Below are positions 43,500 to 52,296 of a stretch of 64,000 bases of DNA, piece after piece. Both the position numbers and the translations under genes were made by a program. The stretch covers positions 62,001-126,000 of the forward strand of contig JAIYCV010000026.1 of assembly GCA_027487845.1 (NCBI GenBank). The letters run 5' to 3'. Under the pieces are notes generated by a model. It made no database searches and was not told where the DNA came from. It saw nothing but the letters and a program-made list of their open reading frames with translations. The stretch comes from Flammeovirgaceae bacterium. Lineage in GTDB: Bacteria > Bacteroidota > Bacteroidia > Cytophagales > Cyclobacteriaceae. Position 1 is the first letter of the stretch, and each line of letters opens with the position of its first letter.

Positions 43500-44123
43500 A
43501 TGACTTTCGATAAAGTTCAGGTAATACTGCAAAAACACCTACCAGCACCGGCACTAAATTATTGCCTTGAATTGTGGTATTTCTATAAATTCGATTTCAA
43601 GCTGCGTAAAACTCGGCTTACTAAAATTGGTGACTTTACCTTTCGCACAGGGAAAACACCGCGGATAACGGTTAATCAAGACCTACATCCCTTCCTGTTT
43701 CTCACTACCTACATTCATGAAGTGGCTCATCTTGAAGTTCATCAGAAATTTGGGCATCGTATAGAAGCCCACGGCAATGAGTGGAAAAATTGCTTCAAAG
43801 ACCTTATAAACCCATTACTTACTAACGAAATTTTTCCGAGCGATTTATTGGAGGGCTTGCGTATACACATGGCCGACCCGATGGCTACCACTTTTTCAGA
43901 TCCGCTCTTAACTAAAATATTTAGAAAGTACGATGAAAGGGCATCGGCCGTAACCTTGCTTTCTGAAATTCCTGCTGGCAGCATTTTTTGCTTGCGCAAT
44001 CGATGGTTTAAAAAAGGTGAAACAAGGCGCACCCATGTTCTTTGTCAGGAATTGAAATCAAAAAAGAACTATTTGGTGCCCCTAGATGCGCCTGTAGAGA
44101 ATGTTCAGTTAAGCCTCCTTTGA
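43500..44123 (+). CDS. SprT-like domain protein
   Basis: 207 aa. The zinc-metallopeptidase motif HEVAHLEVHQKFGHRIEAHG holds the HExxH-like HEVAH, with a second histidine cluster before EWKNCFKDLI. The C-terminal part resembles the SprT zinc-ribbon region but lacks clear CxxC pairs. Known: SprT/Spartan-type proteins in eukaryotes cut DNA-protein crosslinks; the bacterial role is unclear. It starts 7 bp after a terminator and overlaps the convergent hypothetical gene by 19 bp. Confidence 0.85.
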   Translation: MTFDKVQVILQKHLPAPALNYCLELWYFYKFDFKLRKTRLTKIGDFTFRTGKTPRITVNQDLHPFLFLTTYIHEVAHLEVHQKFGHRIEAHGNEWKNCFKDLINPLLTNEIFPSDLLEGLRIHMADPMATTFSDPLLTKIFRKYDERASAVTLLSEIPAGSIFCLRNRWFKKGETRRTHVLCQELKSKKNYLVPLDAPVENVQLSLL

Positions 44124-44671
44124 ATCAATTCATTTATTAACGAATAAAATTTTTGTGGGTGCATGGTGCGCCAGCCTTCAATTTGCAGTGTGCCGCCCAT
44201 GTTGATGTATTGGTCTAATTGATATTTCCGTAACTCATCTAAAATGTAAACGGGGAAATTGACTGCGGCAATCCAGCCCTCTTCCACACTTTCGTACCAT
44301 TCTTCGTAATACGAGTCGTCTGAGCCATGGAAATTCATGATATTCTCGCCTATAAGAATAAATTTATTGATTCCTTCTGCTTCCAATAATTCAAACAGAT
44401 TTCTTCGCAGCAGCATAATGTCATTCGTGATGGCATCGTTCCACTCGCCCAGAAACTCAATTATCGTAAAGCCTTCTTCGTAATCAGTAAAGAGTATTTT
44501 TACATAAAGCGTATCCGACTCGATAGCGTCCCAACCCGGATCTATATAAAAGCCGTAAATGGTATCCTGATAAAGGTCGTAGTTATATTCTTTCCCGAAA
44601 AAGGGTGATCGTTCATCGCTTGCTGAATCATAGTATTTGATCCAGTTATAGTAGGGCTCGATGTCATGCAT
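44105..44671 (-). CDS. Conserved hypothetical protein
   Basis: 188 aa, not recognised. Acidic and rich in aromatic residues (YYNWIKYYDSASDERSPFFG, YGFYIDPGWD, GSDDSYYEEWYESVEEGW); no signal peptide, transmembrane helix or known motif. Its start overlaps the end of murQ by 8 bp, so it is the last gene of the leftward operon and translation is probably coupled to murQ. It overlaps the convergent SprT-like gene by 19 bp. Context hints at a role near cell-wall recycling, but nothing in the sequence proves it. Confidence 0.75.
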   Translation of the reverse strand: MHDIEPYYNWIKYYDSASDERSPFFGKEYNYDLYQDTIYGFYIDPGWDAIESDTLYVKILFTDYEEGFTIIEFLGEWNDAITNDIMLLRRNLFELLEAEGINKFILIGENIMNFHGSDDSYYEEWYESVEEGWIAAVNFPVYILDELRKYQLDQYINMGGTLQIEGWRTMHPQKFYSLINELIQRRLN

Positions 44672-45470
44672 GGAGTTTTGTAGAATCCACGGCTTTTCTC
44701 ACGCTTCCATATTTTTTAAGGAGTTGTTCGGCTTCCTTGTAGGCGATTTTCAGCTCGTCCATAATCATGCGTGTGCCGCGATCTACCAATTTTTGATTGG
44801 ATAACTGCATGTCCACCATTTTGTTCCCCTTCACCTTTCCTAACTTTATCATTACCGTGGTGGTGATCATATTGAGCACCAATTTCTGCGCAGTTCCTGC
44901 CTTCATTCGTGTGCTTCCGGTTACAAACTCCGCTCCAGTGGCTACTTCTATAGGGAAATCAACGTGCTTTGCCAGTTCGCTGCCTTGGTTGCACACGATG
45001 CACCCTGTGGCAATTCCCATTTCCCGGGCTCGTTGCACACCGCCAATGACGTAGGGCGTCCTTCCGGATGCCGCAATACCAATTACAACATCTAATTCAT
45101 TGATGTCAAATTTTTTTAAATCCAGCCAGGCTTGTTGGGTATCGTCTTCTGCGTTTTCTACCGCTTTACGGATGGCAACATCTCCGCCAGCTATTAAACC
45201 TATTACAATGCCGTGGTCTACGCCATAAGTTGGTGGAATTTCAGAAGCGTCTACCACTCCCAGCCTTCCGCTGGTACCTGCTCCGATGTAAAAGAGCCGG
45301 CCACCTTTGCCCATTCTATCCACCAGCACATTTACTAATAACTCTATTTGGGGAATTACCTTGGCGACCGTTGCGGGAACGGAATGATCTTCGCGATTGA
45401 TATTTATGAGCAAATCGCGGATGCTCATTTGCTCTAGGTGATTATAATTGGATGGGGACTCGGTAGTCAT
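44664..45470 (-). CDS. murQ: N-acetylmuramic acid 6-phosphate etherase
   Basis: 268 aa, somewhat short for MurQ (usually ~300). A SIS domain carries GAGTSGRLGVVDASEIPPTYG; the glutamate in DASE is the family's catalytic residue. IAASGRTPYVIGG and GSTRMKAGTAQKLVLN follow. Reaction: MurNAc-6-P to GlcNAc-6-P + D-lactate, in the cytoplasm. It lies 3 bp after the kinase gene, which would supply its substrate. Confidence 0.94.
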   Translation of the reverse strand: MTTESPSNYNHLEQMSIRDLLININREDHSVPATVAKVIPQIELLVNVLVDRMGKGGRLFYIGAGTSGRLGVVDASEIPPTYGVDHGIVIGLIAGGDVAIRKAVENAEDDTQQAWLDLKKFDINELDVVIGIAASGRTPYVIGGVQRAREMGIATGCIVCNQGSELAKHVDFPIEVATGAEFVTGSTRMKAGTAQKLVLNMITTTVMIKLGKVKGNKMVDMQLSNQKLVDRGTRMIMDELKIAYKEAEQLLKKYGSVRKAVDSTKLHA

Positions 45471-45473
45471 GAT

Positions 45474-46316
45474 CTAAATATCTTTTTGGTGGAACAAAGT
45501 AAGCCCCGCAATGGGGCCCTCCAAAATGTTTTTTACGGTAATACCCTTATCATTGGCCACTTGCCTCAATACATCGCTAAAGTAAAAGGCTACCGACCCG
45601 GTAAAATGAACCTTTAAGTTTTTATAATTTTCATATTTCATGATATTGTTCTCATAGAAATCGGAGAATCCTCGGTAAACTAAATTGTAACAATATGGCT
45701 CTTTCAGGTGCTGGAAAATAAATTTCATAAAGCTAGCTAAAAATGCGCCCGGCTTTTCCTGTTGGTAGACTTTCTCTAGCACTTCTTCGCGCGTCCAAGG
45801 GAAACGCTCATGAAATTGCCTTGCGAGCGATTCTGGAATATTTAATCGAAAATAATCGAAAATAAATTTCTTTCCGATGTAGGTGCCAGAGCCCTCATCG
45901 GCCAAAATCCAACCCAAGTTGGCCACATTTCCTATTATCTTTTCACCATCGTAGAGACAACTATTTGAACCTGTTCCTAAAATGCAGGCAATGCCTGGCT
46001 CATTTCCACACAACGCACGGGCAGCGGCAAGTAAATCCCAACCTACTTCTATTTCCGCCTCGGCAAAATATTCTAAAAAAGCTGCCTTTATTATTTCCAC
46101 ATTTTTTTCTGAGGAAACACCAGTGCCATAAAAAAATATTTTGGTTACTGGCTCGGTTATCTGCTTGAGCAATGCTTGTTCAATATTGTTCTTTAAATCC
46201 GCAATGGGCTGATAGTAAGGATTAAAGCCAGGGCAATGAGCTTGAGTTATTCTTCCGTCTTTGGTGAGTAAACGCCAATCTATTTTAGATCCACCACTGT
46301 CTGCTATTAAGATCAT
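45474..46316 (-). CDS. murK: BadF-type kinase, probable MurNAc/GlcNAc kinase (MurK)
   Basis: 280 aa of the BadF/BadG/BcrA/BcrD and N-acetylglucosamine kinase ASKHA fold. Phosphate-1 loop ADSGGSKIDWRLL; middle motif FYGTGVSSEKN; adenosine motif CILGTGSNSCLYDG; WILADEGSGTYIGKKF. Context (directly upstream of murQ) argues for a kinase acting on MurNAc and perhaps GlcNAc, as known for MurK. The substrate is inferred from the neighbour, not seen in the sequence. Confidence 0.82.
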   Translation of the reverse strand: MILIADSGGSKIDWRLLTKDGRITQAHCPGFNPYYQPIADLKNNIEQALLKQITEPVTKIFFYGTGVSSEKNVEIIKAAFLEYFAEAEIEVGWDLLAAARALCGNEPGIACILGTGSNSCLYDGEKIIGNVANLGWILADEGSGTYIGKKFIFDYFRLNIPESLARQFHERFPWTREEVLEKVYQQEKPGAFLASFMKFIFQHLKEPYCYNLVYRGFSDFYENNIMKYENYKNLKVHFTGSVAFYFSDVLRQVANDKGITVKNILEGPIAGLTLFHQKDI

Positions 46317-46320
46317 AGAG

Positions 46321-46557
46321 TTAAATTAGTCTGCCAATCGGCTCAAATTTATCAAAAACATTTTCATTATGCGGTGCCTCGGCTAACTCGTCTGTTAAAT
46401 CTTGGCCAGCCCAGTGCTCATAATGCTTTCCGTTTCTCCACAGCCGAGAGCTTGTTACCTCGTAGATCAATCCCCGAAAGGCAATCCAAATTTGAGGCTT
46501 GTCTTGTCCATTTCTTAGCGCTAATTCGGCACGGGTATATTCTTTTAATTGATTCAA
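46321..46557 (-). CDS. Cytochrome b5-like heme/steroid-binding domain protein
   Basis: 78 aa, one domain. It starts LKEYTRAELALRNGQDKPQI, then WIAFRGLIYEVTSS, then GKHYEHWAGQDLTDELAEAP. This is the bacterial short cytochrome b5 form, in which the usual HPGG heme-ligand motif is changed; a second histidine in APHNENV may be the other ligand. Heme binding is therefore likely but not certain. It overlaps the RDD gene by 4 bp and lies 4 bp before the kinase gene. Confidence 0.8.
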   Translation of the reverse strand: MNQLKEYTRAELALRNGQDKPQIWIAFRGLIYEVTSSRLWRNGKHYEHWAGQDLTDELAEAPHNENVFDKFEPIGRLI

Positions 46558-47273
46558 ATATTGGAAGTTATATGATGGTAATCTTTCATTACCGTATACA
46601 AAAATTGTGAAGGAGATAGATTAGTTTCTATACCATAGAGCTTTTTGAGCTTTTCGGCAATTAACAATATCGGCTTTTCGTTACCCAATTGCACATTGGC
46701 CTCCAATGCTTCCTTAATGATTAAAATATCTTTATCGGACAAATTTACCACTTGGGGAAACTCGGCCACGTAGTTGTCATTGAGACTCTGCATTATTTTT
46801 TGACCTGTAACATGCGGGGCGGCAACGAGTTTTATTACGGTTGTTCCTGCAGCTAAATCCCCCAATCGTTGGCTGTTTTTAGTCAGTAAAATAAAAGTTA
46901 TGGCAATCGAACCGCTCAACACGACATCAATTGGCCAAAGTATAAACCGCATGATATAGTTAGCGATAGTGGGTGATGAACCGTCTAATCTTACCACTTT
47001 TATGGCCATGGCCCGCTTGCCTGGCGTTTGCCCATTCATGGTTATCTCAAAAATTAAGTTATAAAAAAAAATGGGCAAGTAAGCCAAAATAATTGTCCAC
47101 GTAGCAATGGCATTGGCTCTGGCTAAAAGCAGGAGTGCAAGAATTATATATGCCAAAAAAATTACAGCGTCTACAATAAAGGCCAAGACCCTATCAAATA
47201 AGCCAGCGAGATGATATCCAATTAAAACATTTTGCGTAGTGCGTACATTTATGGTTTGCATAGCCGATTCCAT
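46554..47273 (-). CDS. RDD family membrane protein
   Basis: 239 aa. The RDD domain has GYHLAGLFDRVLAFIVDAVI, then NGQTPGKRAMAIKVVRLDG and FILWPIDV, with ~4 membrane segments (residues ~25-150). A soluble C-terminal tail (~160-239) follows. Role unknown; RDD proteins are inner-membrane. It opens the leftward RDD-b5-murK-murQ operon. In related genomes an RDD gene adjoins the SpoIIM/MoxR module, which starts rightward just beyond the dipeptidase. Confidence 0.87.
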   Translation of the reverse strand: MESAMQTINVRTTQNVLIGYHLAGLFDRVLAFIVDAVIFLAYIILALLLLARANAIATWTIILAYLPIFFYNLIFEITMNGQTPGKRAMAIKVVRLDGSSPTIANYIMRFILWPIDVVLSGSIAITFILLTKNSQRLGDLAAGTTVIKLVAAPHVTGQKIMQSLNDNYVAEFPQVVNLSDKDILIIKEALEANVQLGNEKPILLIAEKLKKLYGIETNLSPSQFLYTVMKDYHHITSNI

Positions 47274-47310
47274 CCATTAACTTTCTGTTTCAAATATAAC
47301 CTCAAAACCT

Positions 47311-48552
47311 ATGACTATAGTAAGAGCTATTTGTGTTGTTTTATTCAGCTTGGCTATTATTTCCTGTTCAGAAAAAAAGCCAGCCGAATTAATGAATGAG
47401 GAAGAACTAAAAATGCTAGCCAACGAATTGGCGCATAAGTATATTATTGCCGATGGACATGTTGATTTGCCCGAAGTGATGGTAGAGAACGGAATTCTTG
47501 CCGATTCAGCCCATAGTCAGTTTTTCATCCATGCTACCAAGGGTGAGTTTGACTATGAACTTGCGCGGCAAGGAGGTCTTACTGCACCCTTTATGTCAAT
47601 TTACATTCCCTCATCCTACCAAAAAAGAACTGATTTTGGGAAAACGTATGCCGATTCATTAATTGATTTGGTAGATGGAATGGTAAAACTGCACCCAGAT
47701 AAATTTGCTCTTGCCGCCAATACCAGCGAAGTAGAAGCCAATTTTAAAGCTGGAAAAATTTCTTTGCCGAAAGGAATGGAAAATGGCGCCCCCATTGGCA
47801 ATGATATTAAGAACTTAAAACATTTTTATGACCGTGGCATTCGCTATGTAACACTTACCCATAGCAAGAACAACCAACTCTGCGATTCGTCAGGCGATAC
47901 CGCAAAATGGAACGGATTAAGCCCTTTCGGGAGAGAAGTGGTGGCAGAGATGAATAGGTTGGGCATTATGGTCGATATTTCGCACGCGGACGATAGCACA
48001 TTTTACCAAGTGATGAAGCTCACAAAAGTACCCGTTATCGCATCGCATTCGTCTGCACGGCATTTTTCACCCACCACCAGAAGAAACATGACCGATGCTA
48101 TGATTAAGGAGTTGGCGAAAAATGGTGGGGTAATGCTCATTAATTTTTATACCGCTTTCCTCGACTCGGCAACTGCCAAACAACAAAGGGTGAAAAACAA
48201 CAAAATTGAACTTGCTTTACGCGAAAAGGGATTAACAGAAAGTGATTCGCTGGCAAAAACAATTGTGGAACAAATTAAAAAAAATAACCCCATGCCATTG
48301 GTGGATGTCGAAAAGGTGGCCGATCACATCGATTATGTAGTAAAATTAACTTCTATTGACCATGTTGGATTTGGTTCCGATTTCGATGGCGTGGATGGAA
48401 TGCTACCGCAAGGTTTGACCGATGCCAGCATGTATCCTAATTTAATTTATAGTCTACTAAAGCGAGGCTACACGGAGGCTGATATTGAAAAAATTTGCAG
48501 CGGTAACTTTTTGAGGGTTTGGAAAAAAGTGGAGGAAAGTTCAGCCAACTAA
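47311..48552 (+). CDS. M19 membrane-type dipeptidase lipoprotein
   Basis: 413 aa with lipoprotein signal (IVRAICVVLFSLAIISC). Renal-dipeptidase-type metal sites: HxD in IIADGHVDLPE, a glutamate in MENGAPIG, RYVTLTHSKNNQLCDSSG, histidines in VDISHADDS and VIASHSSARHF, and GFGSDFDGVDG. Known reaction: hydrolysis of dipeptides (often L,D or D-containing) with a binuclear zinc site. Inference: periplasmic. It lies between the divergent RDD gene and the SpoIIM operon, 21 bp from the latter. Confidence 0.92.
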   Translation: MTIVRAICVVLFSLAIISCSEKKPAELMNEEELKMLANELAHKYIIADGHVDLPEVMVENGILADSAHSQFFIHATKGEFDYELARQGGLTAPFMSIYIPSSYQKRTDFGKTYADSLIDLVDGMVKLHPDKFALAANTSEVEANFKAGKISLPKGMENGAPIGNDIKNLKHFYDRGIRYVTLTHSKNNQLCDSSGDTAKWNGLSPFGREVVAEMNRLGIMVDISHADDSTFYQVMKLTKVPVIASHSSARHFSPTTRRNMTDAMIKELAKNGGVMLINFYTAFLDSATAKQQRVKNNKIELALREKGLTESDSLAKTIVEQIKKNNPMPLVDVEKVADHIDYVVKLTSIDHVGFGSDFDGVDGMLPQGLTDASMYPNLIYSLLKRGYTEADIEKICSGNFLRVWKKVEESSAN

Positions 48553-48573
48553 TTTTTAGATTTAAGATTTACT

Positions 48574-49533
48574 ATGAGAGAGGCCGCATTTATCAAACAG
48601 AACATTGAGCGGTGGCAGCAGTATGAAAAATTACTGGCCAGCGGGGTGATAACGCCCGAAAAAAAATCGGAGATATTCATTCAGCTTACCGATGATCTTT
48701 CATTTGCGCTTACTCAGTATCCTAACAGTGAAACTACTCAGTACGTAAATACACTCACCGCAAAAATTCATCAGCAGATTTATAAAAACAAAAAAGAAGA
48801 AAAGAAGCGGTTTATCACTTTTTGGACGCTCGAGTTACCCCAACTCTTTTTAACGTTAAGAAGACCTTTGCTCTACTCTTTTTTGATAACTTTTATTGCC
48901 ACTTCGATTGGCGCTCTTTCAACACTAGGTGATGATTCATTTACCCGGTTAGTGATGGGCGATGCGTATGTAAATATGACGATGGAAAACATTAAACACG
49001 GAGACCCAACCGGTGTTTATGGAAAAGGAGAACAACTAGACATGTTTTTTGCTATTACGTTCAATAATATACGCGTATCCTTCGCAGCGTTTGCAGCCGG
49101 CATTCTCTGCTCATTAGGAACAGGCTACTTACTTTTCCAAAATGGAGTAATGCTGGGATCCTTTTTTGCACTCTTTTACCAAGAAAAACTACTACTCGAC
49201 TCCGTTCTTGTGGTAATGCTTCATGGAACGTTAGAGATATCGGCCATCATCATCGCGGGTGGTGCAGGCTTGCGAATGGGCAACAGCATTTTGTTTCCAG
49301 GCACTTATAGCAGAATGGAGTCATTTAAGATGGGCGCTAAAGATGGCTTAAAAGTAGTAATGGGGCTTATGCCTATTTTTATTATGGCCGGCTCTATCGA
49401 ATCTTTTATTACACGATACAGCAATATGCCGCTGGTTTTAAAAATTCTTATCATCGCCTTGTCATTGGCTTTTATTATTTTCTACTTTATAATTTATCCC
49501 CAACGCTTCAAAAACCATGTTCCGAAAAATTGA
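48574..49533 (+). CDS. Stage II sporulation protein M (SpoIIM)-like membrane protein
   Basis: 319 aa. A charged helical N-terminal part (~1-80) precedes about six membrane helices with SpoIIM-family phrases (FFAITFNNIRVSFAAFAAGI, GVMLGSFFALFYQEKLLL, LHGTLEISAIIIAGGAGLRM). The family is widespread in non-sporulating bacteria, usually beside RDD, MoxR and DUF58 genes, as here. Function unknown. Overlaps the next gene by 17 bp. Confidence 0.87.
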   Translation: MREAAFIKQNIERWQQYEKLLASGVITPEKKSEIFIQLTDDLSFALTQYPNSETTQYVNTLTAKIHQQIYKNKKEEKKRFITFWTLELPQLFLTLRRPLLYSFLITFIATSIGALSTLGDDSFTRLVMGDAYVNMTMENIKHGDPTGVYGKGEQLDMFFAITFNNIRVSFAAFAAGILCSLGTGYLLFQNGVMLGSFFALFYQEKLLLDSVLVVMLHGTLEISAIIIAGGAGLRMGNSILFPGTYSRMESFKMGAKDGLKVVMGLMPIFIMAGSIESFITRYSNMPLVLKILIIALSLAFIIFYFIIYPQRFKNHVPKN

Positions 49534-50410
49534 ACTGCGCAGAACGCGCGATTTTAGCGCAAAAATCAACGCCACTTTTGAATTTGTAAAGCAAAATCTA
49601 ACCCCGTTGGCAAAGGGGCTCATCTTTATTGGCGGGCCGTTTCTCCTGTTACAAGGGTTATTTGCAGGGTTATATCAAAAACAAATTCTTTCTGCCGGTC
49701 TTTCGGCTGATCCATTTGCGATATTCTCAAAAGAAGCTTTCTCCTGGCTGGGCGTTTCCATGATTTTTTCCATTTTCGGTTACATGTGCTTATTGATTGT
49801 TATCACCGAATTTATGCGCCTTTACGAGTTACGGGAAGACCCTGAAAAAATTGACCTTCCAGAAATTTGGGAAGGTGTGAAAAAAAACATCTTGCAAATG
49901 ATAGGCGTTGGGATTTTAGTGGCGATTATTTTAACTATTGCTACCGTATTCTTTCTTATACCGGGGGTATACCTTTCTATCGTTCTATCATTAATTGTGC
50001 CCATTATGATAATTGAAGGCAAAAGCTTTGGCGATGCTTTTTCACGTTGTTTTACATTGATCTCGGATAAATGGTGGAGCACGTTTGGACTAATAGTTGT
50101 TACTTCTATTATTGCTAGCGTTATGGCGTTAGTATTTACCATCCCTCAATATATTTTTACATTCATTATCGGTGCGCACAAAGTTTCCGGAGGTAATGCT
50201 GAGCCAGCATTGTGGGAGCAAGCCGGGCTTATAATTAGCAGCATGCTATACACCTTTGGGGCCAGTTTGCTCAGCAGCATTGTCGTTATTGCTGTTATTT
50301 TTCAGTATTACAATTTAGTTGAGCGAAAAGAATCTAAAGGCTTGCTTTCAAAAGTGGATAGCTTCGGACAAGCAGACGAGCCCCCAGTAGCGCATGACGA
50401 AACGTATTAA
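49517..50410 (+). CDS. Hypothetical multi-pass membrane protein (glycerophosphodiesterase-membrane-domain-like)
   Basis: 297 aa. About six long hydrophobic stretches, including LLVAIILTIATVFFLIPGVYL-type segments and MLYTFGASLLSSIVVIAVIF. No catalytic motif. It resembles the membrane domain found in glycerophosphodiester phosphodiesterases without the enzyme part. Sits inside the operon with 17-bp overlaps on both sides, so it is part of the module. Confidence 0.75.
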   Translation: MFRKIELRRTRDFSAKINATFEFVKQNLTPLAKGLIFIGGPFLLLQGLFAGLYQKQILSAGLSADPFAIFSKEAFSWLGVSMIFSIFGYMCLLIVITEFMRLYELREDPEKIDLPEIWEGVKKNILQMIGVGILVAIILTIATVFFLIPGVYLSIVLSLIVPIMIIEGKSFGDAFSRCFTLISDKWWSTFGLIVVTSIIASVMALVFTIPQYIFTFIIGAHKVSGGNAEPALWEQAGLIISSMLYTFGASLLSSIVVIAVIFQYYNLVERKESKGLLSKVDSFGQADEPPVAHDETY

Positions 50411-51104
50411 TCTAATTCTGTTTTTTTTGTTCGTTGTAATTGTTTGCAACGCAACTGCTGATTCTGTTTTTGTTTTTGCTAATGATACACTTCGCATTCA
50501 ACAACGTTCAATAGATCATATTGCGCTCGAAAAATTCAAAGCAGATACCGCTTTTCAATATGGCAGACCGCAGGAAGGAGTAACCCCCTGGCAGCGTTTT
50601 GTTGTATGGATTTTATCTATGATCGCAAAATTTCTTTTCTTCACTACCCAAACACTGGTAGGACAAATAATATTCTATGCTCTACTAGGAGGCATACTTC
50701 TTTGGGTTATCTTAAAATTACTGAACATCGATGCAAAAAACCTTTTCTATCGCGGCAATACATCAACAAAAAATGAGTATAAACTAGCGGAGCAGAATAT
50801 TCACGAACTTGATTTCGAAAAATTGATTGAAGCCGCTGTGCAGAAAGGCGAACACCGCAGTGCAGTACGCCTAACATTTCTTTATGCGCTAAAAAAATTG
50901 TCAGATGCTGATGTAATTAACTGGTTGCCTGGCAAAACAAATGACGATTATCTGAAGGAAGTAAAGCATCACACAGCTGCATCGAAATTAAAAGAATTAA
51001 GATACTATTTCGACTACGCATGGTATGGTCATTTTGAGATAAACGAAGATACCTATCGCCAAGTAAAGTCTTCGTTCCAAGAACTAAAAACAAAGCTTGA
51101 ATGA
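50394..51104 (+). CDS. DUF4129 domain protein
   Basis: 236 aa. N-terminal signal-like hydrophobic stretch, then a periplasmic segment, one transmembrane helix (~75-105), and a cytoplasmic DUF4129 domain (AVRLTFLYALKKLSDADVI ... RYYFDYAWYGHFEINEDTY). Family function unknown; usually beside MoxR/DUF58 or transglutaminase genes. Its stop overlaps the next start by 4 bp (ATGA). Confidence 0.82.
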   Translation: MTKRINLILFFLFVVIVCNATADSVFVFANDTLRIQQRSIDHIALEKFKADTAFQYGRPQEGVTPWQRFVVWILSMIAKFLFFTTQTLVGQIIFYALLGGILLWVILKLLNIDAKNLFYRGNTSTKNEYKLAEQNIHELDFEKLIEAAVQKGEHRSAVRLTFLYALKKLSDADVINWLPGKTNDDYLKEVKHHTAASKLKELRYYFDYAWYGHFEINEDTYRQVKSSFQELKTKLE

Positions 51105-52285
51105 GACGAGATACAAAATACGTTCTTATTTTAGCCAGTGTAGTTGTTCTTTTCATACTGATTCAGCTTTTTGCACCCAAGCCCATAGATTGGACTCCTA
51201 CTTATCTTGCTAAAGACAAGAATCCTTTTGGGGCCTACGTAACCAATGAGCTAATTAAACCACTATTTAAACAACAGATTAATCATACTAATTTTACAAT
51301 TTATGAATTAGCGGATTCCATTAAACCGGGAGAAAACCTAATTAGCATTAGTAATGAGTTAGCATTAGATAATGAGTCAACGAAGGTTTTACTAAAAAAA
51401 GTAAGTGAGGGCAGTCACGCTTTTTTATCGGCCAATTATTTTTCGGGTTTGCTGAGAGATACTCTTAATCTGAATACAATCGATGTATTTTTTGATGGTC
51501 TCACAAAACCGAGAATAAGCCAGCAGGATACTACAGACCTAAAATTTTTACTGCCTTACTTCGAAAAGAGGGGATATTACTATCGCACAGAAAACATTTC
51601 TTACTTTTTTACCAACACCGATTCACTCAAAGTCAACGCCTTTATCATTTCCACCAATGCGTGGAATAAACCTGTAACATTAAGAATACCTTGGGGCAAA
51701 GGCTATTTGATTTTAAACACCACACCATTAGCCTTCACTAATAACTATTTTTTGAGTGAGAAAAATTTCGAATATGCCAGTAAAACACTTTCTTTCTTGC
51801 CCGCTACTAAAACTTGGTGGACGAGTTATTATCAGACCGGAAAAATGGAGCCACAATCAAAACTTCGCTACCTATTAAGTAACGAATCACTTCGATGGGC
51901 TTACTACCTCGCAATAACGAGCCTGATTCTATTTATTTTTTTTGAAAGCAAGAGAAGGCAGCGAATTATACCTGTTGTTAAGCCACTTACTAACACAACA
52001 CTTGAATTTGTTCAAACGATTGGTAACATGTATTTTCAGGCAAACGATCATAAAGCAATTGCTGAAAAAAAAATCGGGTTCTTCATGGATCAAATTAGAG
52101 CTAAGTATTTTCTTACCGCAGATTTGGGAGATGTTTTTGTTGAACAGCTAGCAAAGAAAACTGGCAATGATTTAATTCGATCGCAACATCTATTTGCTTT
52201 GATAAAGGTCATTCAAACTACTCAATCGTTAACAAAAGAAATGTTGCTCGACTTAAATAAACAACTAGAAGACTTTAAATTATAA
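51101..52285 (+). CDS. DUF4350 domain protein
   Basis: 394 aa. One helix at the N terminus, a periplasmic DUF4350 domain starting TYLAKDKNPFGAYVTNELI, a helix at ~265-283 (AYYLAITSLILFIFFES), and a cytoplasmic tail. Typical partner of MoxR and DUF4129. Function unknown. 11 bp before the MoxR ATPase gene. Confidence 0.82.
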   Translation: MRRDTKYVLILASVVVLFILIQLFAPKPIDWTPTYLAKDKNPFGAYVTNELIKPLFKQQINHTNFTIYELADSIKPGENLISISNELALDNESTKVLLKKVSEGSHAFLSANYFSGLLRDTLNLNTIDVFFDGLTKPRISQQDTTDLKFLLPYFEKRGYYYRTENISYFFTNTDSLKVNAFIISTNAWNKPVTLRIPWGKGYLILNTTPLAFTNNYFLSEKNFEYASKTLSFLPATKTWWTSYYQTGKMEPQSKLRYLLSNESLRWAYYLAITSLILFIFFESKRRQRIIPVVKPLTNTTLEFVQTIGNMYFQANDHKAIAEKKIGFFMDQIRAKYFLTADLGDVFVEQLAKKTGNDLIRSQHLFALIKVIQTTQSLTKEMLLDLNKQLEDFKL

Positions 52286-52296
52286 ATTAGTAACAA

